Source: Sarcocystis neurona (Eukaryota > Apicomplexa > Conoidasida > Eucoccidiorida > Sarcocystidae). From it: a stretch of 64,000 nt of DNA. Below are positions 25,525 through 37,930 of the stretch, in pieces (position 1 is the first letter of the stretch; each line of letters opens with the position of its first letter). The notes beneath the pieces are model-generated. The model had not been told where the DNA came from and made no database searches. It worked only from the letters and a program-made list of their open reading frames with translations. Where the stretch lies: positions 2,132,269 to 2,196,268 of the forward strand of contig KL647290.1 in assembly GCA_000727475.1 (NCBI GenBank), written 5' to 3'. The translations under genes and the position numbers were made by a program.

Positions 25525-28500
25525 ATGTACAAATATTTACATATATATGTATAGATAGGTAGATAGATAGATGAATGGATGCACACGTATCCGTCTATGC
25601 CGAATAGCGCACGCTTCCTGCGTAAGTCTATCTCTCCACCTGTATATATATATATATGTACATGTGCACCGCTAAGTACACTTGTCTATGCGTATTCCTG
25701 TGCATACCGAGTGTGTGTAAGCATTTCACGTCCCTGACGTACGTCGGTTGAGAAATGCATCAGGTGACCACGCACGTGAACGCATGCATATTGCACCGAC
25801 ATATATCAACACAGTCGTTTCTACTGGTCTACTACAGAGTAGGCGCACACGCGTTTTCTAAAGAAGCAGACACTTCGGCACCTCGCCGTGTCCACGGTGA
25901 ACTACTTGTCTGCACGCGTCCACAGAGCACGGACGCGTTACAAAAACACGCGTGTTTTTCCCCACGCACAGAGACATTTGTGGTGGCACCGAGATGCACT
26001 TCTTCCTTGCATGCCAGCTACGCATGAGAGCCAAGAAGCAAGGAGACGAACCCGCAGCGCAGCGGGTAACTCGCGCACGCCCCTACCTACAGAGGACAGA
26101 TAGCCTGCACGCCTCCTTGTCATGTCCGTACTGCAGCAGATGCTTGGCTTGTACAGGCACTTCGCCACACGCGCACCAGGTATGGATCTGTGCCAAGTGT
26201 GTGTATACATCCGTCCTCACATACACGTACATGTATGCAGCAGCTCTGCGGACACTCCTTCCTCAAAGTCAGTACAGAAGAAGGACTCTATCTCTCTCCA
26301 CGCCACCATGCAGACAAATGGCTCTGCAGGAGAGACAGGCTATTGAAAGAACTCCCCAGAACTTCAACACGCAGAGTTCTTCTCTTGGGCTTGTATAGAT
26401 GCATACGTGAAATAGTGTGTACATACCGAAGGAAATGTGCGCATACCGGTACATACGCACAGAGGCTCACATACAGATATGCGCACATACAGATACATGC
26501 ACATAGAGACATGTGCACATAGACGTACGTACACGACTGTATGTATATGTATATGCAGAGGAGAGAGAGATACGTGTGCACCAGTACAGGCGCGCCAGTT
26601 CATGCGCGTACGTATATAAAAGGAAAGAGACACGTGTACCCCTGTACACACGTAGCAGTATACGCGTGTGGGCGGGTGTATAAACACGCAGGTATGCGAG
26701 CGTCCAGGAATCCACGTGCACCGCTAGAAGGTCTCGCATGAAACGAGTACGTCCCAACATGAACTACGTGAGTAATACGCGTGTGTAGGCTTCACCTCAT
26801 CACCGTCTACGGAGTCAGTGGCTACCCAACTACATCGCACAGGTTTCTGAAGCAAGCAGGAAGCCTGCTTTGAATAATAATAATATGACCCTCCGTCGAC
26901 GTCGTCTACCCTCTGTATGATTTGCATACGTGTACACGTGTACCCTCTGTATGATTTGCAGACGTGTACACGTGTAACTTCACGACGTGCAGCAACAACG
27001 GACTAAGACGGGGAGGATTTATCGAGTGGAGCGCGTCTACGAAACACCGCGTGCTCTTGAAGCAGGCTCTGAGATACAGACGAGCAGAATCCCTTGCAGA
27101 CACCTTATACACAGGTGAAAATCCACATGTGCGTCGGGTTCACAAGTCCGGAGCGGTGAGTAGTGCAACTCCTTGACACAGACTGCCTGCTGGTAGCACG
27201 CACAGGTGGCCAGCAGCAAGGTACGTCACGTGTACGGAAACCGGCGAGTTCACTATGGCACTTACAAACGCATGTGTTATATAGATGTGACGTAGACACA
27301 CGCAGACACATGTTCCTACTCTCCTTGTTTGAGGGCCCCTCCTACGTGTACGAAGTCCGCAAAGCGTAGGCGGAAGCAGTTGTTCTGTCGTTTTGGGAAA
27401 GACAAAAACATAAGCAGTAGAGTGAGACGGAGGCGCGCGAGTGGGAAGGACGAAGACAGCGTAGAAAAAGAAGAAGCGAGAAACGAAGAGGTAGGAAGAA
27501 CTCGATCGCGCTATTTTGTTTGAAGCTTGCACAGTCGAGAAGAAATGTTTTATGGTATCCACACCCCCTTCACTAAAGCAAACTATCCTCCTGCTGCGTT
27601 GACCCCGGAAGAGAAACAAGAGACGTGGCTACAGAAGAAAAACAGCACATCTGCATGAACCACGGCAGCGCTACAAAAAAGAACAACGAAGCTGTTCCTC
27701 TTGTAAATCAAGACCGTCACCTGCAAAAGAGCTCCGTTCTGTGACATCGAAGACCAACAGCGCTCCCATGGCTGAGCGATAGTACGCTGCATACAAGAAA
27801 ACCAGAGGGGGACAGCGCGTTAGTAACGGTCAACTGTAAGGTCTGCATATCGTTTAGTAGTGGAAACTCAGGTCTGCATATCGTTTAGTAGTGGAAACTC
27901 ACAGTTACGGCTCGCCTACTGCAAAAAAGAAATCGCCACACGGCGGTAGCGCCACACGCTTAGCTGCAGACGTGCTCTCTCTCCCTGTGTGTGAGTCCGT
28001 TGCTGGGAGAGGAGTTCTAGCCGCACAAAAAAGGGAGATGCGGATGACCGTCGTCCACTGCACTTATAGAGGAAGTAGAGCGGAAGACAGGCAAACTCAC
28101 GGAGCTGGCACATCAAAGAAGTTTTTTCCCTGATTTTCTGTACAGCCTTCTCGTGCTGCTCTGCCGTGTCCGCGCCGGTGCTGGGTCGCAGCATCGGTCA
28201 CCCGCTGCTGTCGTGTAAACGAGCAATTCTCTCTTCCACTACGCCACCAGCACTAGCGAATCGCAGCTCTTTAAAAAGTGGTATTACGTACAAACGCCCA
28301 TATTTGCAGGTGGTCTACACCCAAGGCGCACGCACCACAAGTAACCATCTACACGTATTCGCATCTGCGTGTGGGTGCACGACACAGCGCCACGGACCAC
28401 GCGGGAGGGAAGTGCTGTCTTTGCGAGGGCTGAAGGAAGAAGCATCAAAGTTAGACAGCCACCCAAAGAAAGACTTCCGAAACAGAAGTAGGGTTTCACT

Positions 28501-31500
28501 TGAGGTCCAGCAATGAAAGCAGCCTCACCACACTGCGCCGAATTTATGAATACTGCAGCGGGACGTAGGAGACGGTGCGCGTCAAGAAACGCACAGCGGA
28601 CTACACACATACGCATATACATACAGACACACACACCCGTGTAAACATATCTAGACGGCTACGGATGTGTGGGATACATGCAAAATACGTTCGTGGTGTT
28701 CATACACCGAAAGACGACACGAGGAAGCTTGTGACTTGCAGCCGCTGACAGCCCATTCTTCACGACGCCGCCGTATACCCTGGAGTGTTCACATCGATCT
28801 CCCCTATGGCGCGCCGCGTCACCAAGGTAGATATAAATATATACATACATCTAGGTGTATGCCGACATCCTTACGTATGTGTACCGAATACACGTGTGTA
28901 CGGATGGGTTAGGATGGAGAAGCTGCGGGGTGTACGTACACTGCGTGACGCTGCGAAACCGCTCGTGGCCTGCAGTATCCCAGAGCTGGATTTTCACTAT
29001 TTTCCCATCGATATCGAGAGTTCGGGTATCGAAGTCCACACCCAGCGTCGCCCGGTGGTCGTCCACGTACGCGTCACGGGTGAAGCGCCGCAGCAGGCTC
29101 GTCTTCCCCACTGCGCTGTCGCCTTTTTTCAAGAAGACAAGACAGAGATACCGCGTCGGGTACAACAGTCAACGATACTCGTGCTGCACCATGTCCTGTC
29201 TTCGCTCCCGCGCACGTGATCAGTAGCAAAAGCAGCCGAGAGACCTTTGCTGACGCAGCATCACGCCGAAGCACCGTGCGGCTGCACCGTCACGCGAGAA
29301 GACTGTGGGACTGGCATACGTGAGCAGCACGCAGACGTGTGTACAGGGACAGAAGGTAAATTTCGAGGAACGACCGTGACACATCCAAACGCAGCAGGAG
29401 CCGGAGAGACAGAAAAGCGGAAGAGGCAGAGGGCCGCCGCCCCCGAACGGGAGATGCACCCGCAGACACGCAAGAGGATGCAGCTCCGTCAACAGCAACA
29501 CACACCGTAAAGCCAACTGCAGCAAGAGAAGCGAGATACAGAGTATGCGCGCAGAATAATAGAAGGTGGTGCCCCCGCAGTGTACAGGCGTATGTGCACA
29601 GAAGCAGGAAAACGTGTATATATACATATATGTATATATCTATGTATGCAGGAGACTGTACAAAGCAAGTAGCCACAGACAACAAACCCATACATATATA
29701 TATATCTATGTAGAGAGAGAGCGAGGAATGGACACGGGGAGAGACGGAGGTACAGAGCAACAAGTGCAGCTGTACATGCATATACAGTTGCGAATTCGCG
29801 GACATGCAAAGACTAACAGCAAAAAGTAGATCGATGAAACGCACGTAGAGAAAAAAGAGCTAGTTATCCACAAACAGAAGCCTGCTCCAATTCATCACAG
29901 ACGACATAGAGGTTAGGAAGTACGCAGATAGTAATACGTTTCACACTTGTCCCTGTCGTTCACATCGCTCTATATATGCATGTACACGTAGGTAGGAGGA
30001 TAGGTGGACAGATTGAGACACAGAGATACGAATAAAGCGCAGGATCAAACTGCTAGAGAGATCAACTACATACACGGAAAGCAGCGCTCAAAGACGTTAC
30101 CCGAAGCTCTCAGACATCATGTCTACGCTACGTTAAGCTGAACACGCATACAGATACGTCTCTATATGCTCACGCGTATACCAGTGACTCCACGTAGATA
30201 CAAACGTGAGAGGTGGGTACGTCCGTACGTATGCCAAGAGAGAGTAACAGACACCTAGTCGCGGGGCAGTCTGAGGAAGCGTCCTGCTGTCAGTCTCCCC
30301 ACACAAGCCGTAGCGACCTTATTCTCCATCTTGAGAGCGCTGCGCCCACGGCAGAGGGACGCAGCCTTTCGCGTGAACGTTTTCGTGCGGAGACGCAGCC
30401 TCCTCTCAGGAGGCGTCATTCGCAGAAGCAGGCAACTTGCACGTCTATTTGCGTTTTGTAGATGCTTCCACCATCTACGTCTGTATCCACGTCCACAGAC
30501 GCACGGAGTCTGCAGAGTACACGTATACCCTTGAATATGTACAGAGGACAGATGTGTGAACAGAATCCTGTCTCGCTCTCTATATGTGTACATATATACA
30601 CTTTGATATACGTAGTTGTCACAAAAATGATGTAGGAGTGTGCGTCCGCATCTACACACACATAAGTAGATGGTTCGGCAGACAGATAGATAGAAGGATA
30701 TGTACGCATACAGATGTGTAAATGACGTGTACACATCTCTGTGTACACAGGCAGACAGACACACACACACGTATACACGTATACGTATACCAGGCATTCA
30801 CGTACGTACCTATATGTATGTGGAGGTTTCGCCTTTTGCCACCGATATAGGCAGATGCGCGTGGTCACTCACGCAAACGTTTTTGTATGACATCTAAGTC
30901 GAATCACCTATCTTCCTGTGTCGTTCCGGGAAAAAAGCTCTTCGTGGATGCATGCGCATACTGTAAACACGCGTACGTGTAGAGAAAGACAGAATGAGGA
31001 GGAAACGAGACATATCATGGAATTGCCCCCTCTTGTCTCTTCCTGTGTAGGCACAAGGCTGCACAAGACGACCACGAAAAATATTTATGAGGAAGGAATG
31101 CACTAGACGAGACACTTTCTCTGCGTGTAGACGTGGGAATGGATCTACCGGAGGTCTCCTTGTGCATTATTCCCGTACCAACAAGCAGCAGCTTCACCAA
31201 GTAGTCGTAGCCCAGCGAAGTTCTCCTTTCGTCGGCGCCCAGCACATACTGCCATAGGTTGTCAATTACAGAAGTAGAGCGTGTTGTGTTTCCGGCCTTT
31301 CGCGGCTGCAGCAGCAGCTGATCCTCCGGTGAAACGTCCCGCTCTCCTGCTGCTGACTCAACTGACGGCAGCGACGGGGGCTCGCAGGCCCACTTGGAAC
31401 AGGCCACAGCAGCAGCGGGAGAGGAAGAGAACGAAGATGACGACGAAGACGTACTGCTAGAAGTAGTGGTAGCAGTAGTACAAGTGCCAGGGAAAAACGA

Positions 31501-33825
31501 AGTAAAGACAGAAGTAGAGCCCGTAGGTGGAGCGACAAACGAATAATCAGTTGGGGAGGAAGAAGCCGCAAGGGAAGTAGTTGCAGTCGGCGAAGAAGAC
31601 GCTAAGGAGGAAGATAACGTCGGCTTCGTCGTCCTGCTGTTGGACGGATGGCTGCTGTCGTCGCCTGCCTTGGTATATTTGCTTGCCCTGTTGCTGCTGC
31701 TGCCTGAACTGCTAGGTGTCGTGGGGGTGGTGCTGGTACTGTTGCTGCTGCTGCTGGAGGCGGTAGTCGCGTTGCTGCTGCCTGCCATGCTGCTCCCGCT
31801 TGTGCCATTGTAACTGCTGCTGCTGCTAGACGAACGGAGCGGCGGCGTCTCCTCCACTTGCTCCCCCGCCAGCGCGTAAAGCCCTGCTTTTTCCCAAGAG
31901 CTACCGCCGCAGCCGTCCTCACTTTCCGCTGCAGGAGACGAGCAGGAACCACCAGGAGCAACAGAGGAACAGGCAGCGGCAGAAGACAGACGCGAAGACG
32001 CGGCGGCAGGAGAAGCAGTATCACCAGTTGCAGGCGAAGGGATATCAGCAGCAGAAGAACTGACAGCAGCAGTAGCAGCAGCAGACCCAGCAGCAGCGGC
32101 AGGAGCAGCATCAACGGCAACAGGGGCGGATGCTGCAGTTGTGTATGAAGAAAGAGAGGGCGACCCTGCAGCAGAAGAGGAGTTGGATGTAACAGCAGCA
32201 GGAGAAGGAAGCAAAGCATCAGGAGAGGCGCAGGAGGAGGCAGCAACAGCTGACGGGGAAGAAGAAGAAGAAGAGGGGGAAGTAGAAGGGCAGGAAAAAG
32301 AATGACAGGAAACGACGGAAGCGGGATCTGTCGGAGTGGGTCCAAATGTCAGAGCAACCGTACGGCAAGGAAAAGCGGTCGCTGCCTCCTGTACAGCTGC
32401 TGCTTCTACACATGTGCAGCGGCAGCAGCTCTCGGATGGGACAGGCGCAGGCGGCTGCAAAGAAGAAGTGGGCGAGGAGCAGAGAGGACAAGAAGAAAGA
32501 GAAGAAGAGGAAGGAGTTGCAGTTGCTGTCGCTGCTCCAGCGTGACCAACTCTGCAGGCGCCACCGCGTGAAGGAGAGGAAGAAGAGGATGAGGAGATTG
32601 AAGACAACGAAGACACAAAGGAAGCAAATGAAGAAGATGAAGAAGAGGAAGACTCTCTGCAGGAAGAGAAAGAAGAAGGAGAGGAGGAGGCGGAGGAGGC
32701 GCGAAAGGGTGCACAGGTGACGAAGGAAGACGAAGGTGAACGCTGCGCAGCGCTGCCGGAGCGAGACGGAGAGGAGTTAGCCGACTGCGGAGAAGAGCTG
32801 GACTGCAAAGAAGAAGCGGAACACGAGGAATAGGGAAGAGCCGGGGAGGGCGGAGAGGAAGAAATAGAAGAAGGAACGGCAGCCGCGGAGAGAGAATAAG
32901 GAGAAGAGGAAGGGCAGGGGGCGGAGAGAGAAGGACGAGAAGAGAAGAGCACCGACACGGAAGACGCGGAAGAGCAAGCAGAATAAGACAAGGAAGAGGA
33001 GGCAGACGCAGCAGAGGAGGTGAAAGGAGCAGGCAAAAAGGACGGGGAAGGAGAGGAAGAAGTCGGAAACGACGATGATGTGGACGAAGAAGAGGACGAA
33101 AGATACTCTTGATCTAGGAGGGAAGAAATCCGGAACTGAGGCGTTCGAGATGCAGCGGGGGGCGGAAAAGAAGCCGAATGTAACGGGAGAGGTGGAGAAG
33201 GAGGCGGCGAAGGAAAAGAAGAAGGAGACGGTCCGTCGGCGTGCGCGGGTGGACTGCAGGGTGCGGCAGCAGACACGTGACGGTGCGCAGGTGTTGCTGG
33301 CGAGGAAAAGGACGCAGAGGAAGTGGCGATAGAAAGGAGAGATGGAGAAGAATGATCTGGTGGACGCGAGGAAGAAGCAGTAGTAGTAGTGGCTGTACGA
33401 GAAGACTCAAAATTGACTGGAGGAGGAGAGAAACCAGGAATGGAAGGAGGAGCAGGAGATGACGAGGAAGATGAAGAAGAGTTGGACGCACAAGACGTCG
33501 AAGAACTGTCGGCTGCCCCCGCGTAGAAATCAGACTCGCTGCAAGGGAAAGGTGCAGCACTCACGTCAGTAGCAGCAGCTGCTGGCGAGCGGGGTCTACG
33601 GACACGGGAAGAGGAACACAGGTGGTCACCCTGCGAAGACAGGGCTTCAGGAGAAGCGCCTGAAGAAGAAGAAGGCAGCGGAGCAACAGAAGGGAAGGAA
33701 GCAGCAGCGGAGGAAGCAGAAGGAGACTTGGGAAGAACAAGGACTTTCTCTAAAGCCTGCATGGTGTGGAGCAATTGAAAAGGAGAGGAAAAAAAGAACT
33801 TCCCGTGCTCTCTCTCATTTGTCAT
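23810..33825 (-). CDS. Rab-family small GTPase with giant Ser-rich N-terminal extension
   Basis: Exons on the minus strand are 33825-31179, 29122-28940, 27786-27721, 25437-25343 and 24238-23810. All four introns are GT-AG. Phases match at every junction (1, 1, 1, 0), and the splices rebuild a continuous Rab fold across the codons at the joins. The domain reads [19 protein letters not shown] (P-loop), TLGVDF (switch I), [18 protein letters not shown] (G3/switch II), [16 protein letters not shown] (G4) and ETSAKTG (G5). Rabs regulate vesicle traffic by cycling between GTP and GDP on membranes. About 850-860 residues of Ser/Ala/Pro-rich sequence precede the domain in the same uninterrupted exon. 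The first in-frame ATG is at 33825, giving about 1,139 aa; the next, at 33762, gives about 1,118. The tail after G5 is long (about 115 residues) and ends in CLDV, with no double-cysteine signal, so a missing 3' exon is possible. The subfamily cannot be assigned. Confidence 0.93.
25462..25520. repeat. (CA)n microsatellite in Rab intron 3
   Basis: An almost pure CA run on the plus strand, which is TG on the transcribed sense strand, sits just upstream (in the gene sense) of the exon beginning at 25437. Length variation here could affect how that acceptor is used. Confidence 0.9.
26907..26974. repeat. 34-bp tandem duplication in Rab intron 3
   Basis: Two head-to-tail copies (26907-26940 and 26941-26974), starting TACCCTCTGTATGATTTGCA and differing at one base (T versus G after GCA). 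The unit ends in an ACGTGTACACGTG palindromic core. Confidence 0.9.
27840..27901. repeat. 31-bp perfect tandem duplication in Rab intron 2
   Basis: Two identical copies beginning GGTCTGCATATCGTTTAGTA, at 27840-27870 and 27871-27901. They lie 54 bp upstream, in the gene sense, of the small 66-nt exon at 27786-27721. Perfect identity implies a recent event or an assembly duplication. Confidence 0.92.
28965..28967 (-). other. His codon at the catalytic Gln position of the Rab
   Basis: On the minus strand the codon is CAC, so the G3 motif reads WDTAGHE instead of the usual WDTAGQE. In Ras and most Rabs this Gln positions the hydrolytic water. Replacement usually slows GTP hydrolysis or makes it depend on an altered GAP mechanism. 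All other G motifs are intact, so this is not simple decay. Confidence 0.85.
32398..32492 (-). other. Cysteine-rich island in the Rab N-terminal extension
   Basis: Within the Ser-rich extension the minus-strand frame contains SCPLCSS and, about 20 residues later, [12 protein letters not shown]. This is the only cysteine-dense block in that extension. It might bind metal or be lipid-modified; neither is shown by the sequence. Confidence 0.5.
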
Positions 33826-34019
33826 CCCACCCCCACACGCCTTCACGAGTTATAACTGTTACCCCTATATATATATATATTTACAGTATCGTATACAATC
33901 AGATACATACATATGTGTATACACGGATATACATTCATCCTTGCTTATACGCGTATATACATATATGTATATAGATACCCATGTATACACATATGGCCAC
34001 ATACAAGCTTTGCTCGCAG

Positions 34020-34203
34020 GTGCTTGTGGAGAGCGCGGATATCGAGACGTGCGCCACCTTGATGCGTATGCAGGGAATAACACGTGTTGACACCTCTACA
34101 GGTGTATGAGGTGGTTGACAGTGCGTCAGTCGGATGCAACAGTGTTGAACTCGCTAAAAAGATGGGTGTCCACATATTCACATGGAACCGTTACAAATCT
34201 GAA
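34020..34203 (+). other. Exon-like fragments, possible unrecognised gene
   Basis: A segment at 34102-34203 is flanked by CTCTACAG and GTGAGT and encodes 34 residues of mixed composition (for example SVELAKKMGVHIFTWNRY). Directly before it, 34020-34101 follows TTGCTCGCAG and reads VLVESADIETCATLMRMQG in a different frame, so the two cannot be one exon. No family is recognised. A weak resemblance to the end of a BRCT repeat was considered, but the match is too short. Confidence 0.25.
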
Positions 34204-35310
34204 GTGAGTCGTTTTACTTGGTACCACCATGTTTCGTGTAGATCCGTACACCCGCATGAACTGGTTTGTTACCATACATACACTCGTATATATATTTATA
34301 CGGTGTGGGTGCACGTGTCCACAGAAATCTGTATTTGTACGGTATGGATGCATGTGTCCCTAAAAATTCACCCCTCTACGTATATTTGTATGTCTGGAAA
34401 GGATTTGCACCGGGCGATGCGGAGCTTCATGCGTGTCCGGCGGTGCGTCTGGCGCGGCGTCAGATACGGATGCGGAAATACACCCTATCACTGAACCTGC
34501 TTATGTTCCGACAGAAAGACCTACTTAGATACATCACTGTGTCTCTTTGTGTAATGAGGAATGGATTGACAAGTACCTTGAAGCGAATGAAGAGGCACTT
34601 TTCAAGTGACAGAGGCATTCTGCGCCTTTCGTAAGTGCTCACAAACAAATGGATGTCTAGTCTATCACAGCGGGCAGGTCCAGACAACCACAAGTTATGT
34701 ATACCCAGAACGTGTCAGCACGTAAAATACACATAAAATATTCGTGCGCCAAACGCGATTCAAGTGGTAGCCAGTGAGAAATTCAAAGAACATGTCCCGC
34801 CCGTTTCTGGCGCCCTTCTCTAACGCGTGCGCGCAGATGATCTGCAGAGAGGACACCCGCCGACATTCTGGAACAGCGCTGCCAAATGTGTACTACACTG
34901 GATAGAAAATGAAGTCGTCAGGTTAACGCGACGAAAGACGTGCCCAAATTTTACCTCCATATATGTATATATATATACATAAATATATATGAGTACCTTA
35001 ATATCCGACGTGCTTTTAGTTAGACACCTTCGGGGCGTTTACAACGTACACACACATATCCATCCAACACAACTTGCACAAACGGCTGCCGTGGTATGAG
35101 GCGTATACATCTCCGCATATGTGAATGGACCGTACGATTATATATGGATGTGTATGTGTGTATATATTATACATATATACACACACATACACATACATAT
35201 GGCACCAGGGTGCAGCATTAGTTCGACCTGCCTGCGTCGTTAATCACACCTTTGGTGTATTACATCTTTGCCGACATTACATGAACAGCATAATACATCT
35301 TTGCCGACAG

Positions 35311-35910
35311 GTAGCGAAGGAAAAGCACCGCTTTGAATTGCAGCACCCAGGTGCAAGCATGCGGGTGGAGTGCGAGTTTGGCAGCTCAAACAACTCGCGA
35401 CGCTTCCGTTTGCGCAGGTTCTTCTGACGGGCGGCCGCACGTGGGCGACAAGAGTTGCTGGCGAATCTGGTTGAAGAAGATACGGAACGGGAAAAAAAAG
35501 TCGCCCGAGACTCACCTCCACAAGAGGTGTGAATAACAAATGGCAGAAAAAGGAATAATAATCGGTTGTTCGCTTGAAGGGTACCAGCACACAGGTCTCG
35601 ACAAATGGCAACGTACACTTTTCGGCCAACACTTCTGTGCCCGAGGGGGATGTCAGTACGCAGCAAAAACGGTGACACCCATCCTGTGTATGGACAATGT
35701 ACATGGGACCTCAGTTTTTTTGTGGAATCTGGCGTACAGGATCGCGAGCACCCGTGCAGCAAGCATGCGACACGCGCGTATGACGATGTACGATGGGTGT
35801 GTAAGATGCTTTCTCGAAGAGAGCCCGAAGATGTTGTAGCAAAGAAACCTACGACGAGTCGGACAGAACAGTGGCGAGTGAAAGATATCAGCTGCGTGTG
35901 TGTGTTTGCG
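35311..35910 (+). other. Exon-like fragments, possible unrecognised gene
   Basis: Three plus-strand pieces look mildly protein-like: 35311-35427 (after an AG; EKHRFELQ, then SNNSRRFRLRR), 35430-35532 (two alternative Lys/Glu-rich frames) and 35680-35910 (RAYDDVRWVCKMLSRREP). They are in different frames and I could not join them with consistent phases. Two overlapping minus-strand frames (35762-35277 and 35704-35240) compete with them. This is either a small multi-exon gene or chance. Confidence 0.2.
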
Positions 35911-37864
35911 TAGTTTCACATTTCATTTCCGCTATGCTGTGAGTTTCAAGCCAGAATGACTGGGTGGTACACAGCCTAGTGTACTGTAAAATGTGTATGC
36001 GGTCCACTGTCATCTGTGGCGGGTCCACTAAGTATACAGTTCGCGTTTATCACAAATTACTCTACATACATTGAAGAACGTATCTGTATTCGGTGTACTC
36101 CGAAGTAGTGAAGTGTAGACGAACTGAAGCGTAATGAATCGGTTGAGGTCTCCGTCGACAGTTCGCCGGAAGAATCAAGGTAGAGTACCCCCCCCTCAAA
36201 ATAATCGTGTGAATTACTAGTTTGGCTGCTAACATGCAGCAGTCAGAGATTCACTTGGCAACAAACTCTCTTCACCCCTTGGGATCTTGAAATGCATCGT
36301 CTAGCGACTCTGCAGGTGTTTTGTTTTTTCCTCGTATTCATTGAAGGTGTATCATGGACGGGTTGCTATAACAAAATTGGAAAACATAGCACTCAGTGCA
36401 CCGCACGCAGAGACTTACTTCGTAGGAAGGTCTCCACTCCCCTTCCAGAAGGCTGGAGGTTGAAACACAACTTCTAGCAGCTTTGCAGGCGTTTTGACTC
36501 TACCCCTTATTCACGTAAGTTCTATCATAAACGTGTTGCTGTGTAAAAAATTGGAGTTCAGAGCACCTAGTGCTCTTGAAATCAAAGAGTAACGAGGGCG
36601 GAAAGACATGTATGCTCCTGTAGTCTTCGATGCTCTTCGATTCCAGTCTCGCCGAGGAGCATCGACAGTGACAATATCGCACTGGTGGGGTACTTACCTA
36701 GGATGAGGGGAAATTTCACCATGTTGCAACCGTGTGTAGGATTCAGAGATTATTTACGCTTTACTTATGAAAGCCGCCTCTACCCTATTGCATAGAGCTA
36801 GTCTGCAATGTTCTGTGTTCATCAGGATCACGCCGCCAGCACGTAAACACCGGCCTCGCACGTGCTTTCGAGCGTTTCCCACCTGCGTGTGCTTCTCCTT
36901 TCATTAAGTCCACAGCAGGGCACAGAGGCTCCAGCGGGGTGCACCTGCACTGTCACAGGAATCAGCGACTGCACCTCGTTGGCACGATGCGGAGCACGCC
37001 AGAACTGAAAGCGTACCTCCGACACGTGTTGAACTGTATGCAGTAGTGCCTGGATGATACACATCTACCAATTCAATTACACACCAGTTTATACTAGCTT
37101 ACTGGTTTAAGAAGCTCTATGAGGAAAGTTCCGGAATGGGTTAATTATGCGTGCACCTGGCTTTTCGAGTGTACGCGCACCCGCGGCTTTTTCACGATTG
37201 TAAAAAAGAAGCGAGGACGCACCATGCAAACGTTTGCGCGTCGGCAGATGGGAAGCTTGTTTTGCACTCATTCTACTCAGAAACACGCTACACCGTCTAT
37301 CCTCCATGTTACTTTAACACAAACTAAGTGCTCTACTTCCGTTCCTCCACTTCTGGAAACAGCCTTGACGTTCCTTCTCACAGGGACCAGCGAAACTGGG
37401 TTTTGTGGACAGACTGTAAAACCGTGGAATCTGTGCACCGACGTGTCTAATTCTTTATGCTCCTGAGGGCTCGAGTCTAGCAGTGACACACTAAGCTTAC
37501 TCATGGTGCTACTACTCTACGCACTTTCTCTCTATACATAGGCATACCTCTCCCAGCATGCCAAGCAGTTATTCTCTCAAAGTTGTGACAGCCCTCGTAC
37601 CAGCTCCTACTGCGCACTTCAGCTGCGCGTTCTTCGACGTTCGACTTGCAGATTTCGTCTGCACTGTGGGGACACGTCATCCTCAGAAAGTTGAGCAGAC
37701 AAGATAAAGGTATCACACCCAAACCTGTGAGTGTTTTCACCTGTGGGAAAGAGCAACAAAGGGGACCTTGTAAAAGGGGCGTCCTCACGGACGTTAATTT
37801 TTCAAGAGGTGTCTCTTGAGAGAGGGCGTTTCCCTGGAAGTGTAGTGACAAGAGGAATATTAAA

Positions 37865-37930
37865 AAGTGCACAGAAAGATAAGCCTACTAGAGACTAAAG
37901 TGCACAGAAAGATAAGCCTACTAGAGACTA
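37865..37930. repeat. 33-bp perfect tandem duplication
   Basis: Two identical head-to-tail copies beginning AAGTGCACAGAAAGATAAGC, at 37865-37897 and 37898-37930, in the spacer between Rab and the Ala-rich gene. Confidence 0.9.

Noticed and set aside
31602..32720. Long frames on both strands within Rab exon 1 (Leu-rich minus +1 frame, Arg/Glu-rich plus frames)
   Set aside because: These are shadows of the Ser-rich exon; only the frame that runs into KLLLVG links to a conserved domain.
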